Below are positions 24,805 through 36,419 of a DNA stretch of 64,000 bases, in pieces (position 1 is the stretch's first letter; the number at the start of each line of letters is the position of its first letter). The DNA comes from Rhinolophus ferrumequinum (lineage: Eukaryota; Chordata; Mammalia; Chiroptera; Rhinolophidae), in NCBI RefSeq assembly GCF_004115265.2, contig NC_046293.1, forward strand, positions 24,624,173 through 24,688,172. Reading direction: 5' to 3'. The notes beneath the pieces were generated by a model. The model worked only from the letters and a program-made list of their open reading frames with translations. It was not told the origin of the DNA and made no database searches. A program made the translations under genes and the position numbers.

Positions 24805-25599
24805 CCAGGCCCAAAAGAGTACATATGTTCGGCTTCATTTATATGAAATTCTAGAAAAGACTAATCTATAGTTACAGAAATCAGATAAGTGGTTGCCTGG
24901 TGCCAAACGCGGGAATTGAATAGGAAGGATGTACAAGGCTATTTGAGGTGGGGTGGACTGATGGAAGTGGTCTGCATCTTGATTGTGGTGTTGGTTACAC
25001 AAAGTGTATATATATTAGTTGAATATAAGACAGTGTATACTTAAAATGCATGTATTTTATTGTATGTAAATCATAACTAAATAAAATTTATTTTAAAAAA
25101 TCTTAAAGTCCACCCCCCTGCTCCTCAAAATCCATTCTCCTTTCATTCTCAATTGAATTAACTACTGTAAACAATATTTTGCATATTCTTTCCTGGTATT
25201 TTTTATGCATTATGCATTTATAAGAATGTGTGTGTTTGTGAGTATATGAATTTACACCTTTTTATGTCAGTACATTTAGGTAGATCTCAAACTTTTTAAT
25301 GTTTCATACATTCCATTGAAAGACTACCTACAGAATCTTTTCAAATTGCCTGCAAATTAAATTAATAAGGTTAACTTCCAAAGAATTCTTCCAAGGTAGT
25401 AGAAGTATAAGAACTTTGAATTAGGAGAGACATTTAGACATTAATACTTTTCAAAACCTTTTGTTTTTTTAGTAGTATAATTCACAGTAAGAACACATTT
25501 TATATTAGAACTCAATGCACCCATCTATACTCAAATATATATAACTGAAACAAAGGTTTCCCAAAATGATACCCTTACTAAATATGATGGCAGTTTATG

Positions 25600-26190
25600 A
25601 GTCATAAACTCTCCACTGGCTGTACCATAAAGTCTAATCTCTTAGCTAGATGATTCTTCATAAACTTGTCCCAACTTCTCCTTCCAATCTTGCCTAGAGC
25701 CTTCTCTCACACCTTCTTCCTCACTGTCCTCACCCCCAATGTCCTTTCTAGCTTAACTGATTACGTTGCCATGATTTTCCAAACACACCATCTTTGTTCT
25801 TGCTGAATATATTTGCACAGGCTGAAATGCTCCTCCCATTCATTCTTTGGTAAAATGCCTTCAGATGTAATTTACGTATCAGTTTCTCTGAGCTTTCCTG
25901 CACATCCCTAAATAGAACTACTAACTCCCTCCTCTGTGCTCCTACAACATTTTTTAATGGCCATTTTGCCTGTTATACTGGTTTAGGCTGCTTTCCCAGA
26001 GTTCCACAACATTTTTTACACTTTGGTTTTCGTTATTATTACATTGCATTCAACTGTTTATAGCCACATCTATTTTCCAAGGGCAAGAAACATGTTTGTA
26101 TTGCCCCAACATCTACTACAGTTTACAGAATAAAATAAGACCTCCATATAGTTTGTTGTTGTTGTTAAATGAATGATCATTTCCGTCCAT
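25600..26190 (+). repeat. L2 LINE 3' end
   Basis: Plus-oriented L2 3' UTR with 'ctccactggctgtaccataa', 'cttctcccttcc'-like and 'tccaagggcaagaaacatg' phrases, to a poly-GTT end near 26165. Confidence 0.75.
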
Positions 26191-26258
26191 CTTTACAGGA
26201 TAGTTTGTTCTTTCCCAATTAAGAAAAATTTAAATGTCTTGGCTGGAATTCACCTCTG

Positions 26259-26278
26259 TGGACCACTAGGGGGTAGTA
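26259..26278 (+). promoter_or_regulatory. CTCF-like motif, plus strand
   Basis: Reads TGGACCACTAGGGGGTAGTA, near the CTCF core CCACnAGrGGGC with a T for the last C. Weaker than the 52.2 kb site. Binding is inference. Confidence 0.45.
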
Positions 26279-27039
26279 GCTATGAAATTCAAACATTCTG
26301 GGCTGGAGAATAGATTAATTGTCCTAGAAACCAAGCTTATTTTCTCGTGTGACTTTCTAAGTATATGTGATTTAATCAAGTTCAACAAAAGCACCTTTGC
26401 TGGAAATGGCGGAGGCCTCATCCGTCTCAAATCTTGATTATTTTTAGATACAATTTAAATATTTAAAAAGTCGTGGTTTTCATATCTCCACATATAAGTC
26501 ATATGCAGTATGTATATGAAATAGTAGTAGGAGGAAATAGTAACATATTTCCCATCTCTTTCTTCTTTACTCACACACAATAAGTTATTTATCATATATT
26601 TTCGAATTCTGATTTACCTTTGCTCAGGATACTGTTATCTATCATAAAAGGGTACTTGTTAAAATATAATTTTCCTAAATGCTGGGGTTGAGGTTGCTGC
26701 AAATGCAGTGATAAATACTGTAATGAGATTTGAATCATGGTTTGCAGATCTTTATTACTTAGAATGGACTTTAGTGCCCTTGTAGTTGAAATCCCATATT
26801 TCACATGTGAGAGGTTTGAATCCTTAACTTATTAAATTGTTTGTCCAAAGACACAGTTGGTGATGGAGTGAGAATTGGAACCTCATGTCTCATGATTTAC
26901 AAACTAACTTTTTTCACCACACCACACCGTCTAATACAGGACGCATCCAAGATACTGGTTCAAAAATAGCATTCTTGTGTAGTTTTGCATGTACATCTAT
27001 AGTTTTCATTTAATAGAAACCATATAGATAGCTTCACAA

Positions 27040-27585
27040 GTACACAAAATATATGGAATATTTATTACAGCATTTTGTCATTAAAACTGGAAATAACTGT
27101 CCATCAATCTGTAATTGATCAATTCCATAGATAAATGGTACATTTATCAATGAAATACTATGTGCCTGTTAAAAATTGAGATTGATTGATATGTTCTGAT
27201 ACAAAAAGGTAAATTGATAAGTGAAAACTGTAAAGTACAGAAGAAAATGTATACTATTAGGTCATTTGTATAAAAATGAATATAAAATATTTAGACTTAA
27301 TAAGCATAAAATAATTATGAAACTATAAGTGAGACTCTTAGCAGGGACTGTTACTTCTGGGGAAAAAAGAAGGGAGACTCTTTTTCATCTTATACCCTTC
27401 TTTATGTTACTCATAATAATAATAATAACTTGTAAAAGTAAATAAAAAACTATTCATTTAAAATTTAAAATATGAAAATAAAATTACATATTGCTTATGG
27501 AGTTACACATATGTAGTAAAATTATAGAAGCATAAGGAAAGAACAGTGATTATCTCTGGGAAAAGAAGGAGATAAAAATTTGAAG

Positions 27586-27620
<35 letters not shown>

Positions 27621-28085
27621 CATATATATATATATATATATATTAAAATACCTGAAATAAATATGGCAAAATATTAAAACCTTAATAAAGCTGTTTAGAT
27701 GCAACTTGATAAAGCTGGTGTTGTGTATACTTATTTGTCTGTTTTAAATATTTTGTAATAACAAAATGGAGAATGAGAGTCCAAGAGGTAAAAATTAAAC
27801 ATTAAATAATGAAGAAATGATGTGATAAATTACTGAGTAATATGAGTTGTGAAATTATATGTATTGTTTCAAATGAGTGTGTGCAATGTTCAAAAACACA
27901 TATTTTTACATGTACATAGCAAATTTTTTAAAAGGATACACACCTATATCTAATAGCAGTCACTTCCTGGGAAATGGCCTTGGGAAGAGAAGAAAGAATT
28001 TAAACTTTTTTACTTTATACGTGTCTACATTTAATTTTTACAATGAGCATGTATTAGTTTTGTAATTCAAGAAATAAACATTTTA
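27040..28085 (+). repeat. Very old L1 fragments with (TA)n
   Basis: Scattered L1M 3' phrases ('tggaaataactgtccatcaa', 'gtaattcaagaaataaac') with poor continuity; probably two or more fragments. A TA microsatellite sits inside at 27588-27644. Confidence 0.5.
27588..27644. repeat. (TA)n microsatellite
   Basis: About 28 units with a short TACATACA interruption. Confidence 0.97.
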
Positions 28086-28089
28086 AAAA

Positions 28090-28990
28090 GTGAAAGGTAC
28101 TATACTGGTATTAATGATTTGATGATACTTTAATTAAACGGTAAATAAAGTCAGCCATTGACCTAAATCTAGTTAGCCCTACTACTTGCTCCTATGTGTT
28201 GTACTACAGCTACTGTGTCAGGTTAAATTAGGCCAACTTCTGAATTTGACAATCTCTAAATCTGAGGGGTTATTAATTCTAACTTTGATTGGTTTACTGC
28301 TATACCCCCAATTTCTACACAACAACAGCAACACCCAAAATTGTCCATTTGCACAATGTTCAAAACCAGACAAATCTAAAAATTGTAAGTTTTGGTAAAC
28401 ACACTTAGGTAGTAAAGCCATTTTTAAAATGTAGAGAAATTATAAACACAAAATTCCCAAATGTGTATATTTGGTGGAGGTGAGTGCAGGAAGGAGATTA
28501 GGGTGGGTACAGAGAGTGCTTGGGAGGTACTAGTAGCATTCTACTTCTAAAACTAAATGGTTAAGCTAATGGTTAGTCACTTTATTATTATTTAAAATGT
28601 ACATATTCATTATATACTCTCTTTCAAATATGTACCTCACAATAACATTTAAAAGGTGATATGTGAAGCAGCTAAGTTGTCAGTTATTGATATCAACAAT
28701 AAACATTCTGTATAACAATGATGATACTGATTACAATATCACAAAATGTTTTCATATACACTATCTCATTTATTTCTCACACCAATCTTGCCTAAGGCAA
28801 GTAGTATTATCCCCATTTTCGTTAAGAAACATGCTGGGATACAGAAAAGTCATTAACTTGTTCATCTAAACACATTAGTGTCAAGAAAGGAAAACCCTAA
28901 ATTTCTGACACCAACACAACAGCTGCTTATACCTTAGATTTAAATGTTTGCATGTATTATTAGTATTCTGTGCCTATGGTTGAATTAGAG
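28090..28990. other. Intergenic, nothing recognised
   Basis: AT-rich DNA with a weak MIR-like piece near 28725-28860. No gene seen. Confidence 0.4.
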
Positions 28991-28994
28991 TAAT

Positions 28995-29180
28995 AACTAA
29001 TATTCTTTAAGTACTGAGTCCTGTTCTACATGCTACATGCTTTAATCCTCACAAGAGATGGGTACTGTTATTATCCTGCCCATTTTACAGGTGAAGAAAC
29101 TGATACAGTGTAATTAAGTAATTTATCCACTGTCACAAGTGGCAGACATAGATCTAAGTGTCTTTAAGCCCAGGTCTCTA
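28995..29180 (-). repeat. MIR SINE
   Basis: Reverse MIR core: 'ctttaatcctcacaagag', 'cattttacaggtgaagaaactg', 'cactgtcacaagtggcag'. Confidence 0.75.
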
Positions 29181-29274
29181 ACCAATATGCAATCCTGCCT
29201 CAGTAATTCATTCCTTCTTCCTCCAATGTCTCCATCTAGAAAATATACAGAGTATTCAAGAGTTTTAGCTATTG

Positions 29275-29937
29275 CAGTAGGTCCTCATTATTTGCGATTC
29301 CATATTTGTGAATTTGCCTGCTAACTAAAATTTATTTGTAACCCCAAAATCAATATTTATTAAACTTTCGCAGTCATTCCTGGACATGCATAGGATGACA
29401 AAAAAACATGAGTCACCAGTCATGGCACTTACACAACTAAGGTCAAAAAAGGTTGGCACTTTGCCTTCCTCTTTCAGCTCTCATATTGTAAGCAAGTGTC
29501 CTTTAGTGCCAATGTCTAGTTAATGCCAAGTTTTTCACATTTTTGTGATTTTTGTTGGTGATTTTGCTGTTTACAATGGCCCCCCAAGTATAGTACTGTG
29601 TAGTGTGCCTAAATATAAGAGGGCTGGGATGTGCCTTCTGGAGAAAATATGTTAGATAAATTTTATTCAGGCATGAGTTATACTGTTGTTGATGGAGAGG
29701 TCAATGTTAATGAATCAATCATGTGTATTAATTAAGGTGTCTTTAAACAAAGACGCACATAAAACAAGGTTATATATTAATCATGACCTTGTTTTATGAC
29801 CAAATGCTGTGACCGGAAGCTGGCAGGAACCTAACCCTGTATTTCCCCTATGAACAATGGTTCAGTATATGCTAATTTAGTATTTTTGGTGACTTTACAG
29901 AGCAAAAGTACCACAAATACCAAGAGAGTTGACTGTA
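29275..29937 (+). mobile_element. Tigger-like (pogo/Tc1-mariner) DNA transposon, internally deleted
   Basis: Ends are CAGTAGGTCCTC and GAGTTGACTG, the CAGT...ACTG termini of Tigger elements. Between about 29575 and 29830 the plus strand carries a decayed piece of Tigger transposase N-terminus, recognisable in 'gatgtgccttctggagaaaat' and 'tcaatgttaatgaatcaatc'. The DDE domain is absent, so this is a non-autonomous derivative from early mammalian evolution. Confidence 0.7.
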
Positions 29938-29944
29938 TTAACAT

Positions 29945-30205
29945 TCACTGGGAGCATAGTGGCTAAAAACACAGAGTTTCAGAGGTCAACTGTCTGGTGC
30001 TAATTTTGTCCCTTACATAGTAGTGTGAACTTGGGTAAATTATTAGCCTCTTTGCATTATCAGCGTCCTTTTTGACAATAAGGTACTAATATTCGTACCT
30101 ATCTCATCATTGGGGTGTTGTGAGTTAAATAACATTTAGTCAATGAAGTATTTAGCACAGTGTCTGGTAGATAAGCCCTCAATGTGTAATTTATTACTAT
30201 TATTA
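29945..30205 (+). repeat. MIR SINE, near full length
   Basis: Plus-oriented MIR: 'agtggctaaaaacacagag', 'tgtgaacttgggtaaattatt', 'ggtgttgtgagttaaataac', 'tagcacagtgtctggtag'. Confidence 0.8.
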
Positions 30206-30439
30206 ATACTAACTTACATTTGAAATCAGAATTAGCACATTTGTTTAGGTAAATATAAACATTGACACATTCATTATTAGTATTTCAGAAGCTGTACAAC
30301 AGAGAACATAATAACTAGAATGGAGCTACAATTTCAACACCATTTTCCCCTATATAGCTGATAAATGTGACCAATGTAAAACGATTTGAAGAGATTTAGA
30401 AAGAACATTTATTTCATCTGAAATGATTTTGTGTAATAT

Positions 30440-32385
30440 TGTGATTTATAAGAAATATATATCATGGTTTCTGCCCCCAGTTTCTGACTCAGGGCTCCCA
30501 AAACCTTGTAAATTCCTAACTGATGAGAGCACCAGGAGCATATTTTGTTCTGTTAATACTATTTGGTCTCTGACTCCGGTTCCTAATACAGGGCTTCTGA
30601 AAGCCTTGTAATTTCCTGGGTGATAGAAGTGTGAAAGTAAGAAATGTCCAAACCTGTAGAGAATTTTTATGAGTTTATTTGAGCCAAACTGACCACAATT
30701 GCCAAGAAGCAAAATCTCAATGAATTGAGAAAATTCTCTGGAGAATGGCAATCTCGCAGCTTATTTTGTACTTTAGAATCAAAGGAAGAGACATAAAGAG
30801 GGTTACATGAAATCTATTTGTGGTAGATTAAGGGGGCAGGAGAAATCAAGGCAGTGAAATCTCTGGGATAGGATTAAAAGAATAATGAAGAGAGACATAC
30901 TTCTTTTTCATTGGTGGGTACAGGATAGTTAATAATTAACATTTACAGCACATGGAGATGATAATCAGGAAACAAGATAACAATGAGAGGTTCTGTGGTC
31001 TTGTGCTCTGTTACAGTGGGTGTGCCCTGACGGGTCTGGAAAAGGAGATTACTGATATTTCAAAGGTCTGTTATCTTAGATGCAAAAGGCAGTAGACAGG
31101 CTCACTTAAGGTAAAGATTGACCTTTGTCAAGGAAGCTACAGGCCTAGAATATGACTACCCTCCATGACCTGCTTTTAGTTAGGAATTTTAATGTTCAGA
31201 CCATCCTGTGTGCTTACTTTCAGTCTCTGAGTTTGTAGGGCCTGTCATGCTGGCCTCCCGTGAGCTTATCAGGTTTAGTGCATAGTCCCTTTTTTGACCC
31301 AAAAGTGTATTTTATTCTCGCCCCCCCCCTTCTTCCGCCTTCCCACCCCACTCTGGTTCAAGCCGTTGTTTCTCAGTCTAGTTGTGTAGGACACCGTGCC
31401 CTGGCCCGTGCTGGTATTATGAGACTTGCGCTCCCCCAGCTGAGGCAGTCAGTCGCCAGTCGTTGGTTGGCCACTGGCTGCCAGCCACTCATGCTGGCCA
31501 CCAGCTGCTCATGGCGGCACACAGTAGCCCACGGCAGCCTGTGGCAGCACTCAGCGGCCAACGGCAGCTCTTGCCAACCTCTGGCTGGTCACAGCAGCCC
31601 AGCTCCAGGGAGAGCTGTTGTTCACAATCTTAGCTCTAGAGGGCGCAGCTCACTGGCCCATGTGGGAATCCAACCAGGGACCTTGGCTTTGGGAGCACGG
31701 TCCTCCAACCACCTGAGCCACCCGGCAGGCCCAGTGTCTTTTATTCTAATGAGGCAATTCTGATTGGGCTCCTGGATAGCTCCTGGATGAGGACTAGTCA
31801 CCAGAAAGACCAATCCATGATTAGATGCGTGGAATTTTCAGCCTCCATCCCCTAATACTCTTAAGAAGGAAAAGAGGCTAAAAATGGAGTTAATGATCAA
31901 CCACAACTACCTAATAAAGTCTCCATAAAACCTCAAAAGTTTGGAGAGCTTCCGGGGACCGGGGAAGGGGGACACATTCACACTCAGAGGGTGATGCAAC
32001 CCCAACTCCAAAGGTACAGAAGCTCCTGCACTCAGGACCCTTCCAGACCTCACCTTATATACCTCTTCATCTGGCTGTTCACCTGTATCCTTTATCATCT
32101 CCTTTAATAATCTGGTAAATGTAAGTGTTTCCCTGAGTTATGTGAGCTGTTCTAGCAAATAATCAAATCCAAAGAGGAGAAAGTCATGGAAACCTCTGAT
32201 TTGTAGCCAAGTCAGCAGAAGTTGGGGTCACCTAGGGACGTACTAGTTGAGATTGGCATCTGAAGTGGGGGACAGTCTTGTAGGACTGAGCCTGTAACCT
32301 GTGGGATATGCTACTATGTGCAGTTAGAGATAGTGCCAGGTCCCACCCATTTGGTGACCAAAGTGTCAGAAGTGGTGTCAGCTGT
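30440..32385. repeat. Possible LTR-class fossil, family uncertain
   Basis: A long interval of repeat-like but non-LINE, non-SINE sequence. It holds two related units of about 65 nt near 30470 and 30568, a 'gagtttatttgagcc' phrase typical of some mammalian LTRs, and TGTGAAAGTAA at both about 30629 and 32385. It is old and broken, with no protein signal. A younger composite SINE is inserted at 31319-31732. An ERV-related LTR is my best guess, not an identification. Confidence 0.3.
31319..31732 (-). mobile_element. Composite SINE with GC-rich 'ggctgcc' body
   Basis: On the minus strand this has a normal tRNA-like head and first 'agctctagagggcg' monomer (31732 to about 31620), then a GC-rich body of repeated CTGCC/GGCCA words in place of the usual second monomer, then a tail with a G-run. 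Target-site duplication 'agtgtAttttattct' / 'agtgtCttttattct' at 31304-31318 and 31733-31747 shows it moved as one unit. A second copy lies at 37383-37735. Confidence 0.8.
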
Positions 32386-32389
32386 GTGA

Positions 32390-33335
32390 AAGTAAAGGCG
32401 ACACACAGGATATGAAGAACTGGGTTTTTCCCTACAGAGAGGGAAATAGTGGTTTTCTAACCCAGTATATTTGTAACATCACCTTCTTTTGCATGCATTC
32501 TAGTGGAAATGAAATCGGTAAAGAAAGGCAAAGGAGAAAGAAACTAAAGAAGACATTTTCCAAATAATGCACAAATAGGATAGCAAACCTAAAAAAAAGA
32601 AAAGAAAATCAATCAAAATTTACTCAAAAGTTTATCTAGATCTACAAAATTTATGAGAGCCATGTACCCCTTGATAGTCCTGAATTCCATGCCCCGCCGC
32701 CTAAAGTTCCTATGTTTTCTCATTAGATTAGATAAACACAAATTGATGCCTTGTGCCTTGTCCACTTTCATTTTCATGGAACTAAAGTCACAAAATGTGT
32801 TAATGAAACTCAGTGTACTTCCCCTTCACTCTCCCTTCTTTAGCAGTCCTAGATGCATACTATAATAGAAAATTAATAACCAACAAATAAATAGAAGAAG
32901 CAAAGTTTGTTAAATTTTCTTTAAACCACTCAGATTTGACCTATTTTTCTTGCTAAATTAGGTTGATTTCTTCAAGAGCCAAGCATGACTGCATTAGATA
33001 TTTGTTATTATGATGGGATTAACCACTTTTTTAATATATATATATACTTTTCAACTGAATTTCTTTAATTTGTGGGCAACTTTTGTGTTCTTCAATTTGT
33101 GTTCCTACTTGGTTTTATTGTCACTGTGCATAATTAATTAGGCAGTTATACGGAACGGAGCAGAAGGTATATCTAATCCACATCCTTGAGAGCCATGGTT
33201 AGGATTTGATTGGACAAAAAGCATGTGACTTAACACTGGCAAGGGAATATTTTGTAGGTTATTTGATACATGTTCAAGATGGGAGACTGGTTTTAATCTT
33301 ATAGACAACTGGAAGCCACATTAGTTTTTTTGACA
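32390..33335. other. Intergenic, nothing recognised
   Basis: AT-rich DNA without a gene or a repeat I can name. Confidence 0.5.
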
Positions 33336-33339
33336 TAAT

Positions 33340-33440
33340 TGCTAACATTTACTGAGTACTTATATGCCAGCACTGTTTTAAATGCTTTGCATGTTGCATG
33401 TATTAATTCATTTACTCTTAACAGTCCTATGGAATAGGTA
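33340..33440 (-). repeat. MIR SINE fragment
   Basis: Contains 'catttactgagtacttatatg' and 'cagtcctatggaataggtac' in reverse MIR order. Confidence 0.65.
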
Positions 33441-33802
33441 CAGTGAATATTTTCTGAATTAGTCATTGCCCAGCCAGGAAACAGAAACCATTGTATGTAC
33501 TTCATATAGGGTATTTAATACAAGGATTTGTTTTAAAAAGTATTGGAAGAACTGGAGAAATAAATGGGGAGAAGATGACATAACTGCAAGAAGCTGCTTT
33601 CCTAAAATTGGAAGACAAAAGTGGAAAAGGCTGTTACCTAGAATGGATAAGTGTGTACTTGGCTTGGAGACTGGGCGCTCTTGCTGCTGCTTAGCAGGAA
33701 TCTAGGAAGTCACAGGCCCGTGGCTGTTACTGGAACCAGTAATTCTGCTAGAGCCCACAGTTGCCAACAGCTGCCATGGCCACACCCACCATTTCTATTA
33801 TA

Positions 33803-34009
33803 CCGTGTTTCCCCGAAAATAAGATGTAGCTAGACCATCAGCTCTAATGCGTCTTTTGGAGCAAAAATTGATACAAGACCCGGTATTATATTATATAAGA
33901 CCCGGTCTTATATTATAGTAAAATAAGACCAGGTCTTATGTTAATTTTTGCTCCAAAAGACACATTAGAGCTGATGGTCCTACTAGGTCTTATTTTCGGA
34001 GAAACACGG
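33803..34009. mobile_element. Palindromic MITE with TA target duplication
   Basis: The two halves are near-perfect inverted repeats: CCGTGTTTCCCCGAAAATAA at the left and its complement at the right, with matching 'gagcaaaaatt' arms. TA flanks both ends (33801-33802, 34010-34011), the signature of Tc1/mariner insertion. No coding capacity. A relative lies at 56161-56465. Confidence 0.85.
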
Positions 34010-34166
34010 TAGGAGATCATCTCTATTGTAGAATTGTCTGGAGTTGTAGGAACCAAAAGCTAAATGATTCCCCTTTCAAGCTCTCTCTCTCTGTTTTATT
34101 TTAATAGTTTTAATGTTTATCCTATTGCTGTAGATTTTGTTCTTTTACTTTTAAAATATGAGGTCT

Positions 34167-34500
34167 GGGCCGCCCGGTAGCTCAGGCAGTTGGAGCTCCA
34201 TGCTCCTAACACCAAAGGCTGCTGGTTCGATTCCCACATGGGCCAGTGCCAGATGGCTCAGTTGGTTGGAGCGCAGGCTCTCAACCACAAGGTTGCCAGT
34301 TCGACTCCCACAAGGGATGATGGGCTGCGCCCCCTGCAACTAACAACCACAACTGGACCTGGAGCTGAGCTGCGCCCTCTGCAACTAAGATTGGAAGGAC
34401 AACTTGACTTGGAAAAAAGTCCTGGAAGTACACACTATTCCCCAGTAAAATCCTGCTCCCTTTCCCCCCACACAAAAAAAATAAATAAAATGCAATAAAA
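34167..34500 (+). mobile_element. tRNA-derived SINE
   Basis: Head 'ggtagctcaggcagttggag', second head near 34252, tail 'ccccagtaaaatcctgc' and an A-rich end. Its 3' half is part of the block duplicated at 39019-39625. Confidence 0.9.
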
Positions 34501-35297
34501 TAAAGTACAAGTTCACACAATTAAGTTCACAAACTTGTTGCCATGATGTTACTAACCTTTTTTGATACCAGAGGGATTATTCATTATAAATTTGTACCAA
34601 CTGGACAGTTAACCAAGTTTGCTATTTGGAAGTGCTGAAAAGGCTGCATGAAAAAGTTAGAGGACCTGAACTTTTCACCAGCAATTCATGACTCTTGCGT
34701 CACGACAATGCACAGCTCAACGGCACTGACTGTAAGGGAGTTTTTAACCAGTAAACAAATAACTGTACTGGAACACCCTCCCTGTTCACTTGATCTGGCC
34801 CCCAATGACTTCTTTCTTTACCAGAAGATAAAGGAAATATTGAAAGGAAAACATTTTGATGATGTTCAACATTTTGTTTTATCAAAACATTTTGATAAAA
34901 AACATTTTTATCATCATTAAATTTAAGGCCAGTGTGATAAATAAAACTGCCACCATATCAACTACAAGATAAAATGTGTCATTGCATAATATGAAAAGAG
35001 GTTCAAACTACACACACAAAAAGAAAAAAAAATTTGAAGCTGAAGAACTAATTTCTGGTTGGGATTATTAGAGAAAGTTTCAAGGAAAATATAATTTTTG
35101 AACTTGATCTTGAAGAAGAGCTAGGATTTTAACAGGGAGAGATTAGAAATGCAGGAAAGGGGAAGTTAAGGTGAAGGACATAATTGCAGATAGAAGCAAA
35201 CAGCATTCATTAGCCATAGAACAGAAAATGGCATTAACTTGAAATAGTGAGTTGTTCATAAAGCTATGAAATAGAGTACATTTGTAGCCTCCTAAGG
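34285..35297 (+). repeat. Local duplication, copy A
   Basis: Three consecutive blocks have close second copies 3-5 kb away: SINE tail plus mariner (34285-34895), a 130-nt link (34903-35033) and an L2-like piece (35030-35297). Differences from copy B are a few per hundred bases. Copy A lies just upstream of the proposed C3AR1 exon 1. Confidence 0.85.
34555..34920 (+). mobile_element. Mariner transposase fragment, 3' part
   Basis: The plus strand reads, from 34648, FSPAIHDSCVTTMHSS, SVREF-like TVREFLTSKQITVLEHPP and CSLDLAPNDFFLYQKIKEIL, the end of a mariner DDE/D transposase including the 'PHPPYSPDLAP.D' region (here EHPPCSLDLAPND). The 5' half and left terminal repeat are absent. Dead copy. 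Confidence 0.85.
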
Positions 35298-35679
35298 CGA
35301 GTACTTCGAGGGTGACCACAATGATATTCAGGATTGAGGTATGTAGCACTTTTTCTAGGATGAATTCGTGAACTTAATTGTCCAACCTTGTATTAAGCAT
35401 GTAAGTGATATTATTTGAGATTTATTCCATGGGGCTGTGCAGGTCATTCCTCCCAACTACACCCCATCCCCACCCACACATACCATAGGTGATTGTGGTG
35501 TATTTCTAAAACAAAAACAAAAGCAAAAATCAATAAAGTGCGTAGCTTATGTACAGAAGTACTCTTTCTAACCATGCTCCGTCCTGCAGAAAATGTCCGA
35601 GAATTACACCCTCCCAACTTCTGTTTTTTTCCTTTACTTATCTGTAAAGTGACTCACTTTGAAACTCTTCTTGTGAAGT

Positions 35680-35810
35680 CAAATAGTAGTCAAAAGTGTG
35701 AGGTTCGATTTATCAACACAGATGAAGAGAGAGAGAGGAAGGAGGAAGAGCTCAGCAAATTTCCTAAATAAGTTTTCCAACCACACTTGACTGTGGTTAA
35801 GTGTGAAGAT
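35680..35810 (+). promoter_or_regulatory. C3AR1: Candidate C3AR1 myeloid promoter
   Basis: Purine-rich PU.1-type GAGGAAGGAGGAAG at about 35735-35749 is followed 30 nt later by an inverted pair of RUNX boxes, AACCACA (35779-35785) and TGTGGTT (35792-35798). PU.1 and RUNX1 drive many myeloid genes and C3AR1 is myeloid-expressed. There is no repeat here, and a candidate exon with a good donor follows. The link is inference. Confidence 0.45.
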
Positions 35811-35875
35811 CAGACAGGACTCGGGGAGGCCCCCAGCTCTATGCTGAAGCCTTCAGCTACTGTCTCAAGTTTTTG
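35800..35875 (+). other. C3AR1: Candidate C3AR1 non-coding exon 1
   Basis: A repeat-free stretch ends in TTTTTG|GTAAGG at 35875/35876. The human gene has a short non-coding first exon separated by an intron of several kilobases from one coding exon; this would give an intron of about 4.8 kb to the acceptor at 40666. The 5' limit is a guess. Confidence 0.4.
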
Positions 35876-36218
35876 GTAAGGAATCCTGGATCCAGCTGGT
35901 CACTTGTGCCTCACTTGTTTTGCTCCTTATAGGTAATGGTTGGAGGGTCATTATCTTCTATTTCTCCTTATTCCTTCTCCAACTTATACTTCTTTTGTTT
36001 TCTCCCCGTGTGCACCTTTCTTTTTCTAAACATTCCACATTTGATTATCTTTGCTCTTCATATTTTCGTTCTAGAACTAATAGTGATTTTTTTATGTCAT
36101 TTCCCCTCCTCTCTTAAATTGACTGTTTCTCCATCTGACCTTTGATTCCAGTTTTCCCCAATTGTCTATTTTTTCTTTGTATATATATTTTTTTCTCATT
36201 GTATTTCCCTCTCTTTTT

Positions 36219-36414
36219 CTTTCTTTTTTTAAAATTTTTTATTGAGGAATATTGGGTAACAGTGTGTTTTTCCAGGACCCATCAGCTCCAAGTCAAGTCG
36301 TTGTCCTTCAATCTAGTTGTGGAGGGCGCAGCCCACCATCCCATGTGGGAATTGAACCAGCAACCTTGTTGTTAAGAGCTTGCGCTCTAACCAACTGAGC
36401 CATCCAGGCACCAA
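36219..36414 (-). mobile_element. Monomeric tRNA-derived SINE
   Basis: Reverse-oriented; head ends near 36412 and the tail begins at 'attgaggaatattgggtaac'. Flanked by 'cctctcttttt' at 36208-36218 and from 36415. Lies in the proposed C3AR1 intron. Confidence 0.85.
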
Positions 36415-36419
36415 CCTCT

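Larger units (their letters stand above)
21570..25100 (+). mobile_element. Degraded L1 ORF2 and 3' UTR
   Basis: ORF2-derived phrases occur in order across the interval: 'ctccagacccatatggcttc', 'aatttaaggttagttcagc', 'gatttttgacaaagatgc', 'actggtactcatt', 'ataatagg', then a 3' UTR with 'tcagataagtggttgcctgg'. It ends near 25100 in 'aaataaaatttattttaaaaaa'. Many stops. It is interrupted at about 22605-23020 by an unrelated insert and at 24352-24804 by a SINE, and carries a (TG)n tract at 23803-23840. Confidence 0.8.

Noticed and set aside
31260-31763. 167-codon plus-strand frame
   Set aside because: It runs through the composite SINE and flanking repeat; no homology recognised.
34648-34920. 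90-codon frame as a domesticated transposase gene
   Set aside because: Only the C-terminal part of a mariner transposase, no start context, and a second decayed copy at 38949-39260.
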